From an uncultured beta proteobacterium (GTDB taxonomy: Bacteria > Pseudomonadota > Gammaproteobacteria > Burkholderiales > Burkholderiaceae_C), in contig CAIYYA010000010.1 of the NCBI GenBank assembly GCA_903930255.1, positions 1 through 35,249 on the forward strand: a stretch of DNA of 35,249 bases, given 5' to 3'. A program made the position numbers and the translations under genes. This document shows positions 18,553 to 26,024 of the stretch, piece by piece. The notes below the pieces were generated by a model. The model was given only the letters and a program-made list of their open reading frames with translations, did not search any database and had not been told where the DNA came from. Positions within the stretch are counted from its first letter, which is position 1. Each line of letters opens with the position of its first letter.

Positions 18553-19313
18553 GCCTGGGGGGTGCGCACATCGGCAATCACTTGTTGGCCAAAGTTTGGA
18601 TGGTGTAGCCAAGTCAAAACTTGATTGGCTGCGCTGTTTGCAGAGCTGAGTTGGCCATTTAAGTACAGTTGCTCGAAATTACCCTGATCCGGGAAAGCAT
18701 CGGGTGAACTGTTTCGCAATTGCGTTTGCATGTCGGTGTCAATCACACCAGGTGCCAGCGAGCAGACTTTCGCTGCGTTGCTGTTACGCGCCTCGTCCAG
18801 TGCCAGGCAGCGCGTAAAGTGATCTAAACCTGCCTTTGCCGCACAGTAGGCCGACTGTGATGCCATGGGTCGACGCCCCAGTCCGGATGAAATATTCAGT
18901 ACTTTGCGTGGAATCGGCATATCTTGAGTTGCATTTAAAAAACTGGCCGTCAATAACATTGGCGCTTCAAGATTCACGCGCAGTGCGTGTGCCAATTCGG
19001 TTGGAGCGATTGCACTGAGCGCTTGCAATGCCGGTATGACGCCTGCGTTGTTGATCAGGGTGATACTGAAAAAATCACTTGGGTTTAAATGCTCAAGCCA
19101 TGAGTGCAGTTCATTTGCCAGTGTTGTCGAATCTGCCAGGTCACGCGGCCATTGTTCCAGCGTGCAATTTTGTTGCTGCGCCAACTCTGTCAGGCCTGCA
19201 TGGGTATGCCGGGCGATACCTAAAAGGTACCCCCCTTGTAGCAGCAGTTGTTGTGCCAGCGCTAGACCCAAACCGCGTGACGTGCCGGTGACGATGTAAA
19301 GATGTTTTTTCAT
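18549..19313 (-). CDS. Short-chain dehydrogenase/reductase (benzil/sepiapterin reductase-like)
   Basis: A 254-residue NAD(P)-dependent oxidoreductase of the classical SDR fold. The cofactor motif is TGTSRGLG at residues 8-15, NNAG is in the fourth strand, the catalytic Ser is in NISSGLGRRP and the Tyr/Lys pair is in SAYCAAKAG. The basic residue after TGTS suggests NADPH preference. The overall pattern is closest to sepiapterin/benzil reductase-type SDRs; the substrate cannot be read from sequence. The ATG at 19313 (MKKHLYIVTGTSRG) is preferred over an upstream in-frame codon at 19346. It is convergent with the HDOD gene, sharing the four bases TTAA in their stop codons, and divergent from the hibernation factor gene. 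Confidence 0.8.
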   Translation of the reverse strand: MKKHLYIVTGTSRGLGLALAQQLLLQGGYLLGIARHTHAGLTELAQQQNCTLEQWPRDLADSTTLANELHSWLEHLNPSDFFSITLINNAGVIPALQALSAIAPTELAHALRVNLEAPMLLTASFLNATQDMPIPRKVLNISSGLGRRPMASQSAYCAAKAGLDHFTRCLALDEARNSNAAKVCSLAPGVIDTDMQTQLRNSSPDAFPDQGNFEQLYLNGQLSSANSAANQVLTWLHHPNFGQQVIADVRTPQA

Positions 19314-19350
19314 GTGTCTAATTCTCACTTGTTTTTTGTCTGGCACTTGA

Positions 19351-19372
19351 AAAGTTGACTGATGTCAACTTT
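19351..19372. promoter_or_regulatory. Perfect 9-bp inverted repeat, possible operator
   Basis: AAAGTTGAC (19351-19359) and GTCAACTTT (19364-19372) are separated by TGAT. The repeat is in the divergent gap between the dehydrogenase and ribosome hibernation factor genes, 38 bases upstream of the former and 60 upstream of the latter. It has no T tract, so a terminator is unlikely. It has the size of a dimeric repressor site, but I cannot name a regulator. Confidence 0.45.
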
Positions 19373-19432
19373 GACCGAAGCGTCTTAGCTATCATCGACA
19401 CCATCAATGTTGTTACTTCCAAAGGAAAAATT

Positions 19433-19750
19433 ATGCAAGTCAAAATTCAAACTGATAACCACATTGAAGGCGGCGAAGGTTTTGTGAACTGGGCTACCGG
19501 TGCTGTGAGTGCTGCTTTACAACGCTACAGTGACCAGATTTCACGCATTGAAGTCCATTTGAGCGATGAAAACGGCGGAAAAAAAACCAGTCCAGAAAAC
19601 AAACTCTGCATGATTGAAGTCCGTCTGGAGGGGCATCAGCCTTTGGCTGTCAAGCAGCATGCTGACAGTTTGAATCAAGCGCTCGATGGTGCCGCTGAAA
19701 AAATGTTGCACCTGATCGAAAGCACTTTGGGACGCACTTCACGCGCCTGA
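19433..19750 (+). CDS. HPF/RaiA family ribosome-associated (hibernation) protein
   Basis: A 105-residue protein of the sigma-54 modulation/YfiA family, which binds the 30S subunit and slows translation or dimerises ribosomes in stress. The pattern MQVKIQTDNHIEGGEG, alternating beta strand (ISRIEVHLSDENGGK) and helix (KQHADSLNQALDGAAEKMLHLI) fits the beta-alpha-beta fold. The frame is open upstream to 19355, but AAAGGA seven bases before the ATG at 19433 sets the start. It is shorter than long HPF and lacks their C-terminal dimer domain. It converges with the RluA-type gene two bases away. Confidence 0.85.
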   Translation: MQVKIQTDNHIEGGEGFVNWATGAVSAALQRYSDQISRIEVHLSDENGGKKTSPENKLCMIEVRLEGHQPLAVKQHADSLNQALDGAAEKMLHLIESTLGRTSRA

Positions 19751-19752
19751 AG

Positions 19753-20400
19753 TCAGAACTCTGGTTCGCTGGCAAACGTGATTGGCTGCGAATTGGCGGG
19801 GTGAATCAGCTCAAGCCGACTGGCGTGTAGCAGCAAGCGCTTTGCCTTGGCTTGTGCACCACTAGAGCCATACCAGACATCTCCCAAAATTGGGTGTCGC
19901 AGCGCTTGCAGGTGCACACGCAATTGGTGCGAACGCCCAGTAATGGGTTCAAGCTCGAGGCGGGTGGTCTGGTTGCCTGCATCGTGCCGAAGTACCCGCC
20001 AGCGTGTACAACTGGGCTTGCCGTTGTTGGCGTCAATGATGCGCAACGGACGGTTGGGCCAGTCCAGCGCAATCGGCATATCAATCACACTCCATTCCTC
20101 GGCTTGAGTGGGTAGCAGTCCGTCCACTACAGCGATATAGCGTTTGCGAATAGTTCGTTCGGCGAATGCTTGGCTTAGCATTTTTTGGTACAGCGGACCG
20201 CGCGCCATCAGCAGCAATCCAGAGGTCGCCATGTCGAGTCGGTGCACGATGCGGGCGTCGGGATAAATCTCACTTACCCTGCTGCTCAGACAGTCTTGCT
20301 TGTCCGGGCCGCGGCCCGGTACGCAAAGCAACCCAGAAGGCTTGTTCAGTACCAACAGTGCACTGTCAGCGTAGATGACGCTGATTTCAGGGTGCAGCAT
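19753..20400 (-). CDS. RluA-family pseudouridine synthase
   Basis: A 215-residue enzyme that turns uridine into pseudouridine in ribosomal or transfer RNA. The active-site motif is HRLDMATSGLLLMA (Asp of HRLD), with LNKPSGLLCVPGRG upstream and GRSHQLRVHLQALRHPILGD downstream. It lacks an N-terminal S4 domain, as in RluA proper. The target position is uncertain. I use the ATG at 20400, which overlaps the end of the upstream kinase gene by 14 bases and suggests translational coupling; an in-frame start at 20445 would add 15 residues. Confidence 0.9.
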   Translation of the reverse strand: MLHPEISVIYADSALLVLNKPSGLLCVPGRGPDKQDCLSSRVSEIYPDARIVHRLDMATSGLLLMARGPLYQKMLSQAFAERTIRKRYIAVVDGLLPTQAEEWSVIDMPIALDWPNRPLRIIDANNGKPSCTRWRVLRHDAGNQTTRLELEPITGRSHQLRVHLQALRHPILGDVWYGSSGAQAKAKRLLLHASRLELIHPANSQPITFASEPEF

Positions 20401-22417
20401 GACCCTGGCTGAGCAAACGCTGTACGGTGGCACACAGTTCGTCAATGTCGTTGGGCTTGTGGATCAGTGCACGTGCTCCGGCTTGTAATGCATCTTGCTC
20501 AATCTGCGGGGTGACATAGCCCGAAGCCAAGGCTACGGGGAGCTCAGGGCGAATGCGTTGCGCATCACGAAGCAACTCCACACCGCTATAGCCTGGCATG
20601 TTGAAATCGGTCACCAGCAAGTCGATCTTCACCGAGGCGTTTTGCAATGCACCCAGGGCGGCTTTGGGATCACTGAAGGTTTGTACCTGGTAACCCTGGC
20701 GGCTTAGCACCCGCTTGACCAAAAACACCAGCGCTTCGTCATCATCTACATACATGACATGCTGCCCAGCCCCATGCTGTTGCAGCAAAACGGGGGCGGC
20801 TGAGGCAGTAGCTTCGGGAGCAAGCTCACAGGCGGGGAAATACAAACAAAATTCGCTGCCTTGACCTAAGGTGCTGAGCACCTCAACCCGACCTTCATGC
20901 GCGCGCATGATGCCGTGCACCACCGATAAACCCAGTCCAGTGCCTTGACCTACGGGTTTGGTTGTGAAAAATGGCTCGAAAATTCGTTCAACTATTCTTG
21001 GTTGGATGCCGCCACCGGTGTCGCTGACGCTGAGCTTGACTTCGGCTGCGCCTGATTCTTCTGAGTGGCAACGCTCAAGACGAATATGCACCCGGCCTGA
21101 TTTCTCGCCAATGGCATACATGGCATTGGTACACAGATTTAGCAAGGCTTGTTCAACCTGAGTTGCATCTGCCATGACATAAGGCACTAGGCTGTCGATG
21201 CTGGCCAATAGTTCAACATTGGGCAACAAGCTCACTTTGAGCAGCTGCATGGTTTCATGCACTACCTCAGGCAATTGGATGGCTGCTCGCTGTGGCGGCT
21301 CGTTGCGGCTAAAGGTCAAAATCTGGCGTACCAGATCGCGTGCCCGGCGCCCCGCTTTGTCGATTTCGCCCAGACTGATCGCCACACCTGACTGCGCCTC
21401 GCTGTCTTGACGCGCCAACGCCACATTGCCCAGAATAGCACCAATGATGTTGTTGAAATCGTGAGCGATACCTCCAGCCATGGTGCCGATAGCCTGCATT
21501 TTTTGCGACTCGCGCAGCTGAATTTCGAGCGTTGCACGGTGTGACTCAAGAATTTTTTGCTGTGTCAGATCACGCACAAAAAGGGTAACGATGCTGCCAT
21601 CAGGTTGCTGCTGCATCGACACACTGACATCGAGAGCAACCGATTCTCCGGTGCGAGTGAGGCCGCTCATCTCGCCAAGTTGCGTATTTTGCTGAATGCG
21701 CGTGCTGGACAGTTGCTGGGCTGCTTGTGGTAACAGCGCGTTCAAGGGCATGCCAATCGCCATATCTGCAGGGTGCTTGAACAAGCTTGCAGCAGCCGGG
21801 TTGAAGACCAAAATGCACTGCTGCTGATCAATCCCAATGATCGCGTCGCGCGATGAATTGATGATAGCTGCAAGATGGTTTTTGCTTTGCAGCAAGTCAT
21901 TGTTACGCTCTTTCAAAATCTGAGCGCTTGTCTGCAGCGCTTGACGTTGAGCCAACAGTGGTCTTTGATCAATGATGGCGCAGATAAAGCTGGCTTGATC
22001 ATCGGCGGCGTGATCAACAGCCGCAATCTGCAGATCACCCGTGATAAGGCCATTCGATCCACCACTGAACACCAGCTCATGCAGTTCAAACGTGCCAGCA
22101 TTTTGAGCGTTGATGAATCCTTGCGAAACCTGCTCAGCCTGGTTCGCTGAAAGTAGTGGCAGCAAAAAATTCAAAGGGGGATCAGACTCGAGCGGTCTAA
22201 GCAAGGCCAGTGCCCGGGCATTGATTTCGAGCACCAATCCGGCATCATCAACCACCATCAGCGCCAATGGGACGGTAGAAAAAAGCGTGACAAAGCGCTC
22301 AGAAGCACCTTCTGCGGCTGCCTTGCTATAGCGCAATGCCTCAATTTCGCTGCTCAAAGCTGCGAGTTGCGCACGCAAGTCGACTGAACCTTGCATCGCC
22401 TCGATGGATTTTTTCAT
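20387..22417 (-). CDS. Soluble hybrid sensor histidine kinase with receiver domain
   Basis: A 676-residue cytosolic hybrid kinase with no membrane segment. It has two PAS-like sensor regions (about 40-155 and 180-290). The dimerisation domain has phosphoacceptor His319 (GGIAHDFNNIIGAILGN), followed by an ATP-binding domain with N box (LNLCTNAMYAI), SDTGGGI and GQGTGLGLSVVHGI. A C-terminal receiver has acidic pocket DDD (558-560), Asp604 (TDFNMPG) and Lys654. A REC at the C terminus suggests intramolecular phosphotransfer or feedback rather than a separate response regulator; none is encoded nearby. The ATG at 22417 was chosen; a TTG at 22426 would add three residues. It sits between the 48-residue gene and the pseudouridine synthase gene, all in one direction. 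Confidence 0.93.
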   Translation of the reverse strand: MKKSIEAMQGSVDLRAQLAALSSEIEALRYSKAAAEGASERFVTLFSTVPLALMVVDDAGLVLEINARALALLRPLESDPPLNFLLPLLSANQAEQVSQGFINAQNAGTFELHELVFSGGSNGLITGDLQIAAVDHAADDQASFICAIIDQRPLLAQRQALQTSAQILKERNNDLLQSKNHLAAIINSSRDAIIGIDQQQCILVFNPAAASLFKHPADMAIGMPLNALLPQAAQQLSSTRIQQNTQLGEMSGLTRTGESVALDVSVSMQQQPDGSIVTLFVRDLTQQKILESHRATLEIQLRESQKMQAIGTMAGGIAHDFNNIIGAILGNVALARQDSEAQSGVAISLGEIDKAGRRARDLVRQILTFSRNEPPQRAAIQLPEVVHETMQLLKVSLLPNVELLASIDSLVPYVMADATQVEQALLNLCTNAMYAIGEKSGRVHIRLERCHSEESGAAEVKLSVSDTGGGIQPRIVERIFEPFFTTKPVGQGTGLGLSVVHGIMRAHEGRVEVLSTLGQGSEFCLYFPACELAPEATASAAPVLLQQHGAGQHVMYVDDDEALVFLVKRVLSRQGYQVQTFSDPKAALGALQNASVKIDLLVTDFNMPGYSGVELLRDAQRIRPELPVALASGYVTPQIEQDALQAGARALIHKPNDIDELCATVQRLLSQGHAAP

Positions 22418-22442
22418 GCCAATCAAGGCGAATACTGGGCGC

Positions 22443-22589
22443 TTATCGCGGTGCGTTTTTTAGTTTGCCTTTGACCGGCACAGAGGTTGTGACGGTCGGG
22501 TGCACTGCATCGGCAGAGACGGGCTTGGGCGGTGAGGTGTCTTTTTTTGGTTTCTTAACCATTTTGTTGTTTTGCTGTCCTTTTGCCAT
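22443..22589 (-). CDS. Small basic protein, 48 residues, function unknown
   Basis: A short frame encodes MAKGQQNNKMVKKPKKDTSP and continues to NAPR. It is lysine- and proline-rich, with 10 Lys in 48 residues, no hydrophobic segment and no cysteine. A good Shine-Dalgarno, AGGAG, lies six bases before the ATG (bases 22596-22600 on the plus strand), which is better than that of most neighbours and is the main support. I recall similar small K/P-rich proteins beginning MAKGQQ or MSKGQQ in Comamonadaceae. It is 25 bases upstream of the hybrid kinase in the same direction and divergent from the tnaA region. It may bind nucleic acid because of its charge; that is inference. Confidence 0.7.
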   Translation of the reverse strand: MAKGQQNNKMVKKPKKDTSPPKPVSADAVHPTVTTSVPVKGKLKNAPR

Positions 22590-22622
22590 GATGTGCTCCT
22601 AAGTTATTGGGATGGCCGCATT

Positions 22623-22682
22623 ATGAATGGGCTCGCCCGGGATATTTTTCACATTTGTTGGAAATATCCGACACCATGCTGA
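22623..22682 (+). CDS. Possible tnaC-like leader peptide upstream of tnaA
   Basis: A 19-codon frame reads MNGLARDIFHICWKYPTPC and ends 49 bases before the tnaA ATG. It has one Trp (codon 13) followed by prolines and overlaps a hairpin. This recalls TnaC, the E. coli leader peptide whose translation with free tryptophan stalls the ribosome and blocks Rho. The spacer after the stop is rich in C and A and poor in G, as Rho sites are. The ribosome binding site is weak (GGGATGG about ten bases upstream). The key E. coli order (Trp12, Asp16, terminal Pro24) is not reproduced exactly, so chance is a real possibility. Confidence 0.35.
   Translation: MNGLARDIFHICWKYPTPC
22640..22669 (+). promoter_or_regulatory. 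Inverted repeat/hairpin in the tnaA leader
   Basis: GGATATTT (22640-22647) and AAATATCC (22662-22669) form eight perfect pairs, extendable by two G-U pairs, around a ten-base loop. The hairpin lies wholly inside the candidate leader frame, and its Trp codon (22659-22661) is at the top of the 3' arm. A ribosome on the leader would open it. It could instead be a protein-binding DNA palindrome. No T tract follows. Confidence 0.45.
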
Positions 22683-22731
22683 TTTTCTCAGTGCTACCGT
22701 CACGCACCTTTTCAAAACAGCCACAACGACC

Positions 22732-24102
22732 ATGCCCAAAACCCTGATTGAACCTTTTCGAATCAAGAGCGTAGAACCGATTCGCATGACCACTCGGGCT
22801 GAACGCATTGAACTGCTCGAGGCAGCTAAGCTGAATGTTTTCAAGCTTCGCGCCGAAGACGTGCTGATTGACTGGCTCACGGACTCGGGCACGGGCGCCA
22901 TGTCATCACGTCAGTGGGGGGCCATCATGGAAGGCGATGAGAGTTATGCAGGGGCACGCAGTTTTTATCGCTTGGAGGGGGTGATTCAAAACATCACCGG
23001 CATGCGGTTTTTTGTACCAACGCACCAGGGTCGTGCAGCAGAAAAAGTGCTGTTTACGGCCGTTTGTAAAAAAGGCGATGTGGTGCCCAACAATAGTCAC
23101 TTTGACACGACCCGAGCCAATCTGGAATACTTGGGCATAGAGGCGTTGGATCTGGTCATTGGCGAAGGTCTGCAACCTGCAACGATTCACCCATTCAAAG
23201 GCAATATTGATTTACAGCGGGTCGAAGCTTTGCTAAAAGACCGGGGCGCGCAAATACCGTTTGGCATGCTGACGGTCACCAACAACAGCGGTGGCGGTCA
23301 GCCGGTCTCGATGGCGAATATTCGAGCCTATGCCGGATTGCTGAAAAAATATGGCAAACCTTTCATCATGGACGTGTGCCGGTTCTCCGAAAACGCCATG
23401 TTCATCAAAATGCGTGAATCGGGCTATGCCAACACGCCGATCAAAACGATCGTGCAAGAAATGTTCAGTTACGCCGATGGTGCCACCATGAGCGCCAAAA
23501 AAGACGGCATGGTGAATATTGGTGGCTTTATCGTTCTGCGCAGCGAGGAGTGGATGGATGCTGTGCGCAATGTGCTGATCATGACGGAAGGTTTCCCAAC
23601 TTATGGAGGACTCGCTGGACGCGATCTTGAAGCCCTCGCCATAGGCTTGGAAGAGGGCATGCAGGAAGACTATTTGCGTTATCGGCTGCGCACCGCTGAA
23701 TACCTGGGTGAGCGACTCGAAGCTGCAGGCGTTGACTTCGTCAAACCAACCGGCGGTCATGCGGTGTATATCGATGCCCGCACGGTTTTACCGAACATGC
23801 CCATGCAACATTACCCGGCCTGGGCGCTGTGCAATGCACTCTATCTTGAAGGTGGTATTCGTGGCGTTGAAATTGGCTCGGTGATGTTTGGCAAGCGATT
23901 GCCCAATGGCACCGAGACTTATCACAGCATGGAATTAGTGCGATTGGCTTTTCCGCGGCGCATGTACACACAGAGCCACTTTGACTATGCTGGCGAGGTG
24001 ATTGCCGAGGTGAAGGAAAAAGCCGACAGTATTCGCGGTGTCAAGATCACCAAGCAGTCACAGTTTTTGCGTCACTTTACCTGTGAGTGTGCCTGGGTCT
24101 AG
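22732..24102 (+). CDS. tnaA: Tryptophanase/beta-tyrosinase family, probably tryptophanase
   Basis: A 456-residue PLP lyase that splits tryptophan to indole, pyruvate and ammonia (or tyrosine to phenol in the sister enzyme). The N terminus EPFRIKSVEPIRMTTRAER, THQGR at 97-101, and MSAKKDGM with the PLP lysine at 257 are conserved. Length and several blocks (MFSYADG, YGGLAGRDLEALAIGL) resemble tyrosine phenol-lyase. However, specificity positions are tryptophanase-like: Asp125 (Thr124 in tyrosine phenol-lyase), Ile381 (Arg381) and His448 (Phe448). I use the ATG at 22732, which gives the family N terminus; the frame is open to 22627. No tryptophan permease gene (tnaB) follows. Its stop overlaps that of dnaG in a shared CTAG. 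Confidence 0.87.
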   Translation: MPKTLIEPFRIKSVEPIRMTTRAERIELLEAAKLNVFKLRAEDVLIDWLTDSGTGAMSSRQWGAIMEGDESYAGARSFYRLEGVIQNITGMRFFVPTHQGRAAEKVLFTAVCKKGDVVPNNSHFDTTRANLEYLGIEALDLVIGEGLQPATIHPFKGNIDLQRVEALLKDRGAQIPFGMLTVTNNSGGGQPVSMANIRAYAGLLKKYGKPFIMDVCRFSENAMFIKMRESGYANTPIKTIVQEMFSYADGATMSAKKDGMVNIGGFIVLRSEEWMDAVRNVLIMTEGFPTYGGLAGRDLEALAIGLEEGMQEDYLRYRLRTAEYLGERLEAAGVDFVKPTGGHAVYIDARTVLPNMPMQHYPAWALCNALYLEGGIRGVEIGSVMFGKRLPNGTETYHSMELVRLAFPRRMYTQSHFDYAGEVIAEVKEKADSIRGVKITKQSQFLRHFTCECAWV

Positions 24103-25982
24103 ATTTTCTCAGCTGCAGGTGCGCGACTGTTAGCCTCCAGAAGTATCCGCCGCGTTTGCAGTTCACGGTAATGCTGCAGAGCTGACGGGTCGGCTTTAGC
24201 CGCTTCGATGGCTTGCGTCTCTTCCAGTTTGAGTTGCTCAATCAGCATGCGGTCAATCAGCTTGCGCAACTCATCAGGGGTTTCACTGGTATCCGCACTG
24301 TCGTTGAGTTCGAAGCCTGCCATGAGCTTGAGAGCCAGCGCTTCGCTTTCATGTTCGTGTAGACCCTCACGCAGTGCAACCCAGGTTTGTGCGCCGTGTT
24401 CATGCCATTGACGCTCGAGCCAGACAAAGAGTGGGCCGTGTGGTGCAGGGAGATGGCATAGTAATGCATGATCTTCCACACTGAGCGATTCCAATGCGGC
24501 CATTTGCTCAAGCAAAATGCGCGCAGCATGGTCAGCACGGCTTGCGGGCAGCCTGCTACGCTGGCTGCGCGATGGATTCAAATTTGAGAGCGATTTATGC
24601 CTCTGACGCTCATCAGCCGTGCGTGAGTAGCTATCATTTTTATTGATTTCAACGTTGCCTCGAGAACGTCCCGGAGGTGCTGGATGCCAGATGGCCATCA
24701 GCTCGCGGCCGCTCAGTTGCACCATCTCGGCAATTTCGCCTAACATTTGTTGTTTGAGTGCCCCCTCGGGCAGCAAATCCCACAGTGGTTTGGCATTGCT
24801 GGCCATGTGGGCGCGGCCTTCGGCGCTGTGCAGGTCACAGCTTTCACGTGCAGCGTCCAACAAAAAGCGACTCAATGGCACCGCTTCGCTGACATAGCGC
24901 GCAAAAGCTTCTTTGCCATGGGCGCGAATAAAGCTGTCAGGATCGTGTTCGGCAGGCAGAAACAAAAATTTCACCGATCGAATATCGGTTGCCAAGGGCA
25001 GGGCGGCGTCAAGTGCCTTGCGTGCAGCGCGCCTGCCGGCGCTATCGCCGTCAAAGCTGAAAACCACCGCATCGGTAAAGCGAAAAAGCTTATGCACGTG
25101 ATCAGCCGTGCAAGCAGTGCCGAGGGTTGCCACCGCATTTGCAAAACCCAGTTGAGCCAGTGCCACCACGTCCATATAGCCTTCGGTGACCAAGGCATAG
25201 CCTTGGTCTCGCACGGCGCTGCGGGCTTCAAACAAGCCATAAAGTTCACGCCCTTTGCTGAACACCGGTGTTTCTGGCGAGTTGAGGTATTTGGGTTTCT
25301 CGTCGCTTAACACGCGCCCGCCAAATCCAATGCAATCGCCTTTGATATTGCGAATCGGAAACATGACACGGTCACGAAAGCGGTCGTAGCGCTTGGTATG
25401 GTTGCCATCTTCGGTGTTTTCGATGACCAAACCACTTTCGACTAGCAGTGGCTCTTCGTAATCGGGAAATACACTTGCCAAGCTGTTCCAGCCTGCCGGT
25501 GCATAGCCAAGGCCAAACTGTTTGGCAATTTTGCCGGTGAGTCCGCGTCCTTTGAAATAGGAAATTGCCCGCTCGGAGTTTTTTAGCTGTTTTTGAAACG
25601 CAGTGCAGGCTTTTTCAAGCACTTCAGTCAGAGTTGTTTGTTTTTGCTGGCGTTGCGCAGCCAGCGCACGGTCTTGCGGACTGGCTTCATCTTGTGGAAC
25701 TTGCAGGCCAAATTGTTGCGCCAAATCTTGCACAGCTTCGACGAAACTCATGCCGCTGTGCTCCATCAAAAAACTGATGGCGTTGCCGTTTTTGCCGCAA
25801 CCAAAGCAATGGTAGAACTGTTTGCTTGGGCTGACCGAGAAAGAGGGTGACTTTTCGCCATGAAACGGGCACAAACCCATCAGGTTGGCTCCCCCCTTTT
25901 TCAGCTGCACATAGCGGCCAACGACATCAACCACGTCAACTCGGCTGAGGAGTTCTTGAATAAAGGTTTGGGGGATCGACAT
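24099..25982 (-). CDS. dnaG: DNA primase DnaG
   Basis: A 627-residue primase that makes RNA primers for replication. The N-terminal zinc domain has Cys38, His41, Cys59 and Cys62 (CPFHGEKSPSF, YHCFGCG). The TOPRIM catalytic core shows LVTEGYMDVVAL, ATLGTACTADH and FSFDGDSAGRRAARKAL. The C-terminal ~150 residues should bind the DnaB helicase. Between them a low-complexity, Ser/Arg-rich linker (about residues 435-490) contains what looks like a degenerate palindromic repeat. The usual neighbours rpsU and rpoD are absent: tnaA converges at the 3' end and a dehydrogenase gene precedes it in the same direction, 42 bases away. Confidence 0.96.
   Translation of the reverse strand: MSIPQTFIQELLSRVDVVDVVGRYVQLKKGGANLMGLCPFHGEKSPSFSVSPSKQFYHCFGCGKNGNAISFLMEHSGMSFVEAVQDLAQQFGLQVPQDEASPQDRALAAQRQQKQTTLTEVLEKACTAFQKQLKNSERAISYFKGRGLTGKIAKQFGLGYAPAGWNSLASVFPDYEEPLLVESGLVIENTEDGNHTKRYDRFRDRVMFPIRNIKGDCIGFGGRVLSDEKPKYLNSPETPVFSKGRELYGLFEARSAVRDQGYALVTEGYMDVVALAQLGFANAVATLGTACTADHVHKLFRFTDAVVFSFDGDSAGRRAARKALDAALPLATDIRSVKFLFLPAEHDPDSFIRAHGKEAFARYVSEAVPLSRFLLDAARESCDLHSAEGRAHMASNAKPLWDLLPEGALKQQMLGEIAEMVQLSGRELMAIWHPAPPGRSRGNVEINKNDSYSRTADERQRHKSLSNLNPSRSQRSRLPASRADHAARILLEQMAALESLSVEDHALLCHLPAPHGPLFVWLERQWHEHGAQTWVALREGLHEHESEALALKLMAGFELNDSADTSETPDELRKLIDRMLIEQLKLEETQAIEAAKADPSALQHYRELQTRRILLEANSRAPAAEKI
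24594..24656. repeat. Possible decayed palindromic-repeat insertion in the dnaG linker
   Basis: Read on the minus strand this stretch has AATAAAAATGATAGCTACTC, then GCTGATGAGCGTCAGAGGC. This resembles in order the parts of Comamonadaceae repeats that I remember (ATAGCTGCT, an AGCGC palindrome, then AGAGGC). It encodes the linker part NVEINKNDSYSRTADERQRH, which is not a conserved DnaG sequence. Base composition is more AT-rich than the flanks. Degeneracy makes this a tentative call. Confidence 0.3.
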
Positions 25983-26024
25983 GGCGTGATTGTAGAAACC
26001 GCGCCTGCGTGCTGGCTGACCCGA

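Noticed and set aside
19342-19356. TGGCAC upstream of the hibernation factor as a sigma-54 -24 element
   Set aside because: The -12 dinucleotide twelve bases on is GT rather than GC and the preceding TT is missing.
22627-22731. N-terminal extension of tnaA from 22627
   Set aside because: These 35 codons have no counterpart in tryptophanase or tyrosine phenol-lyase; the family start is 22732.
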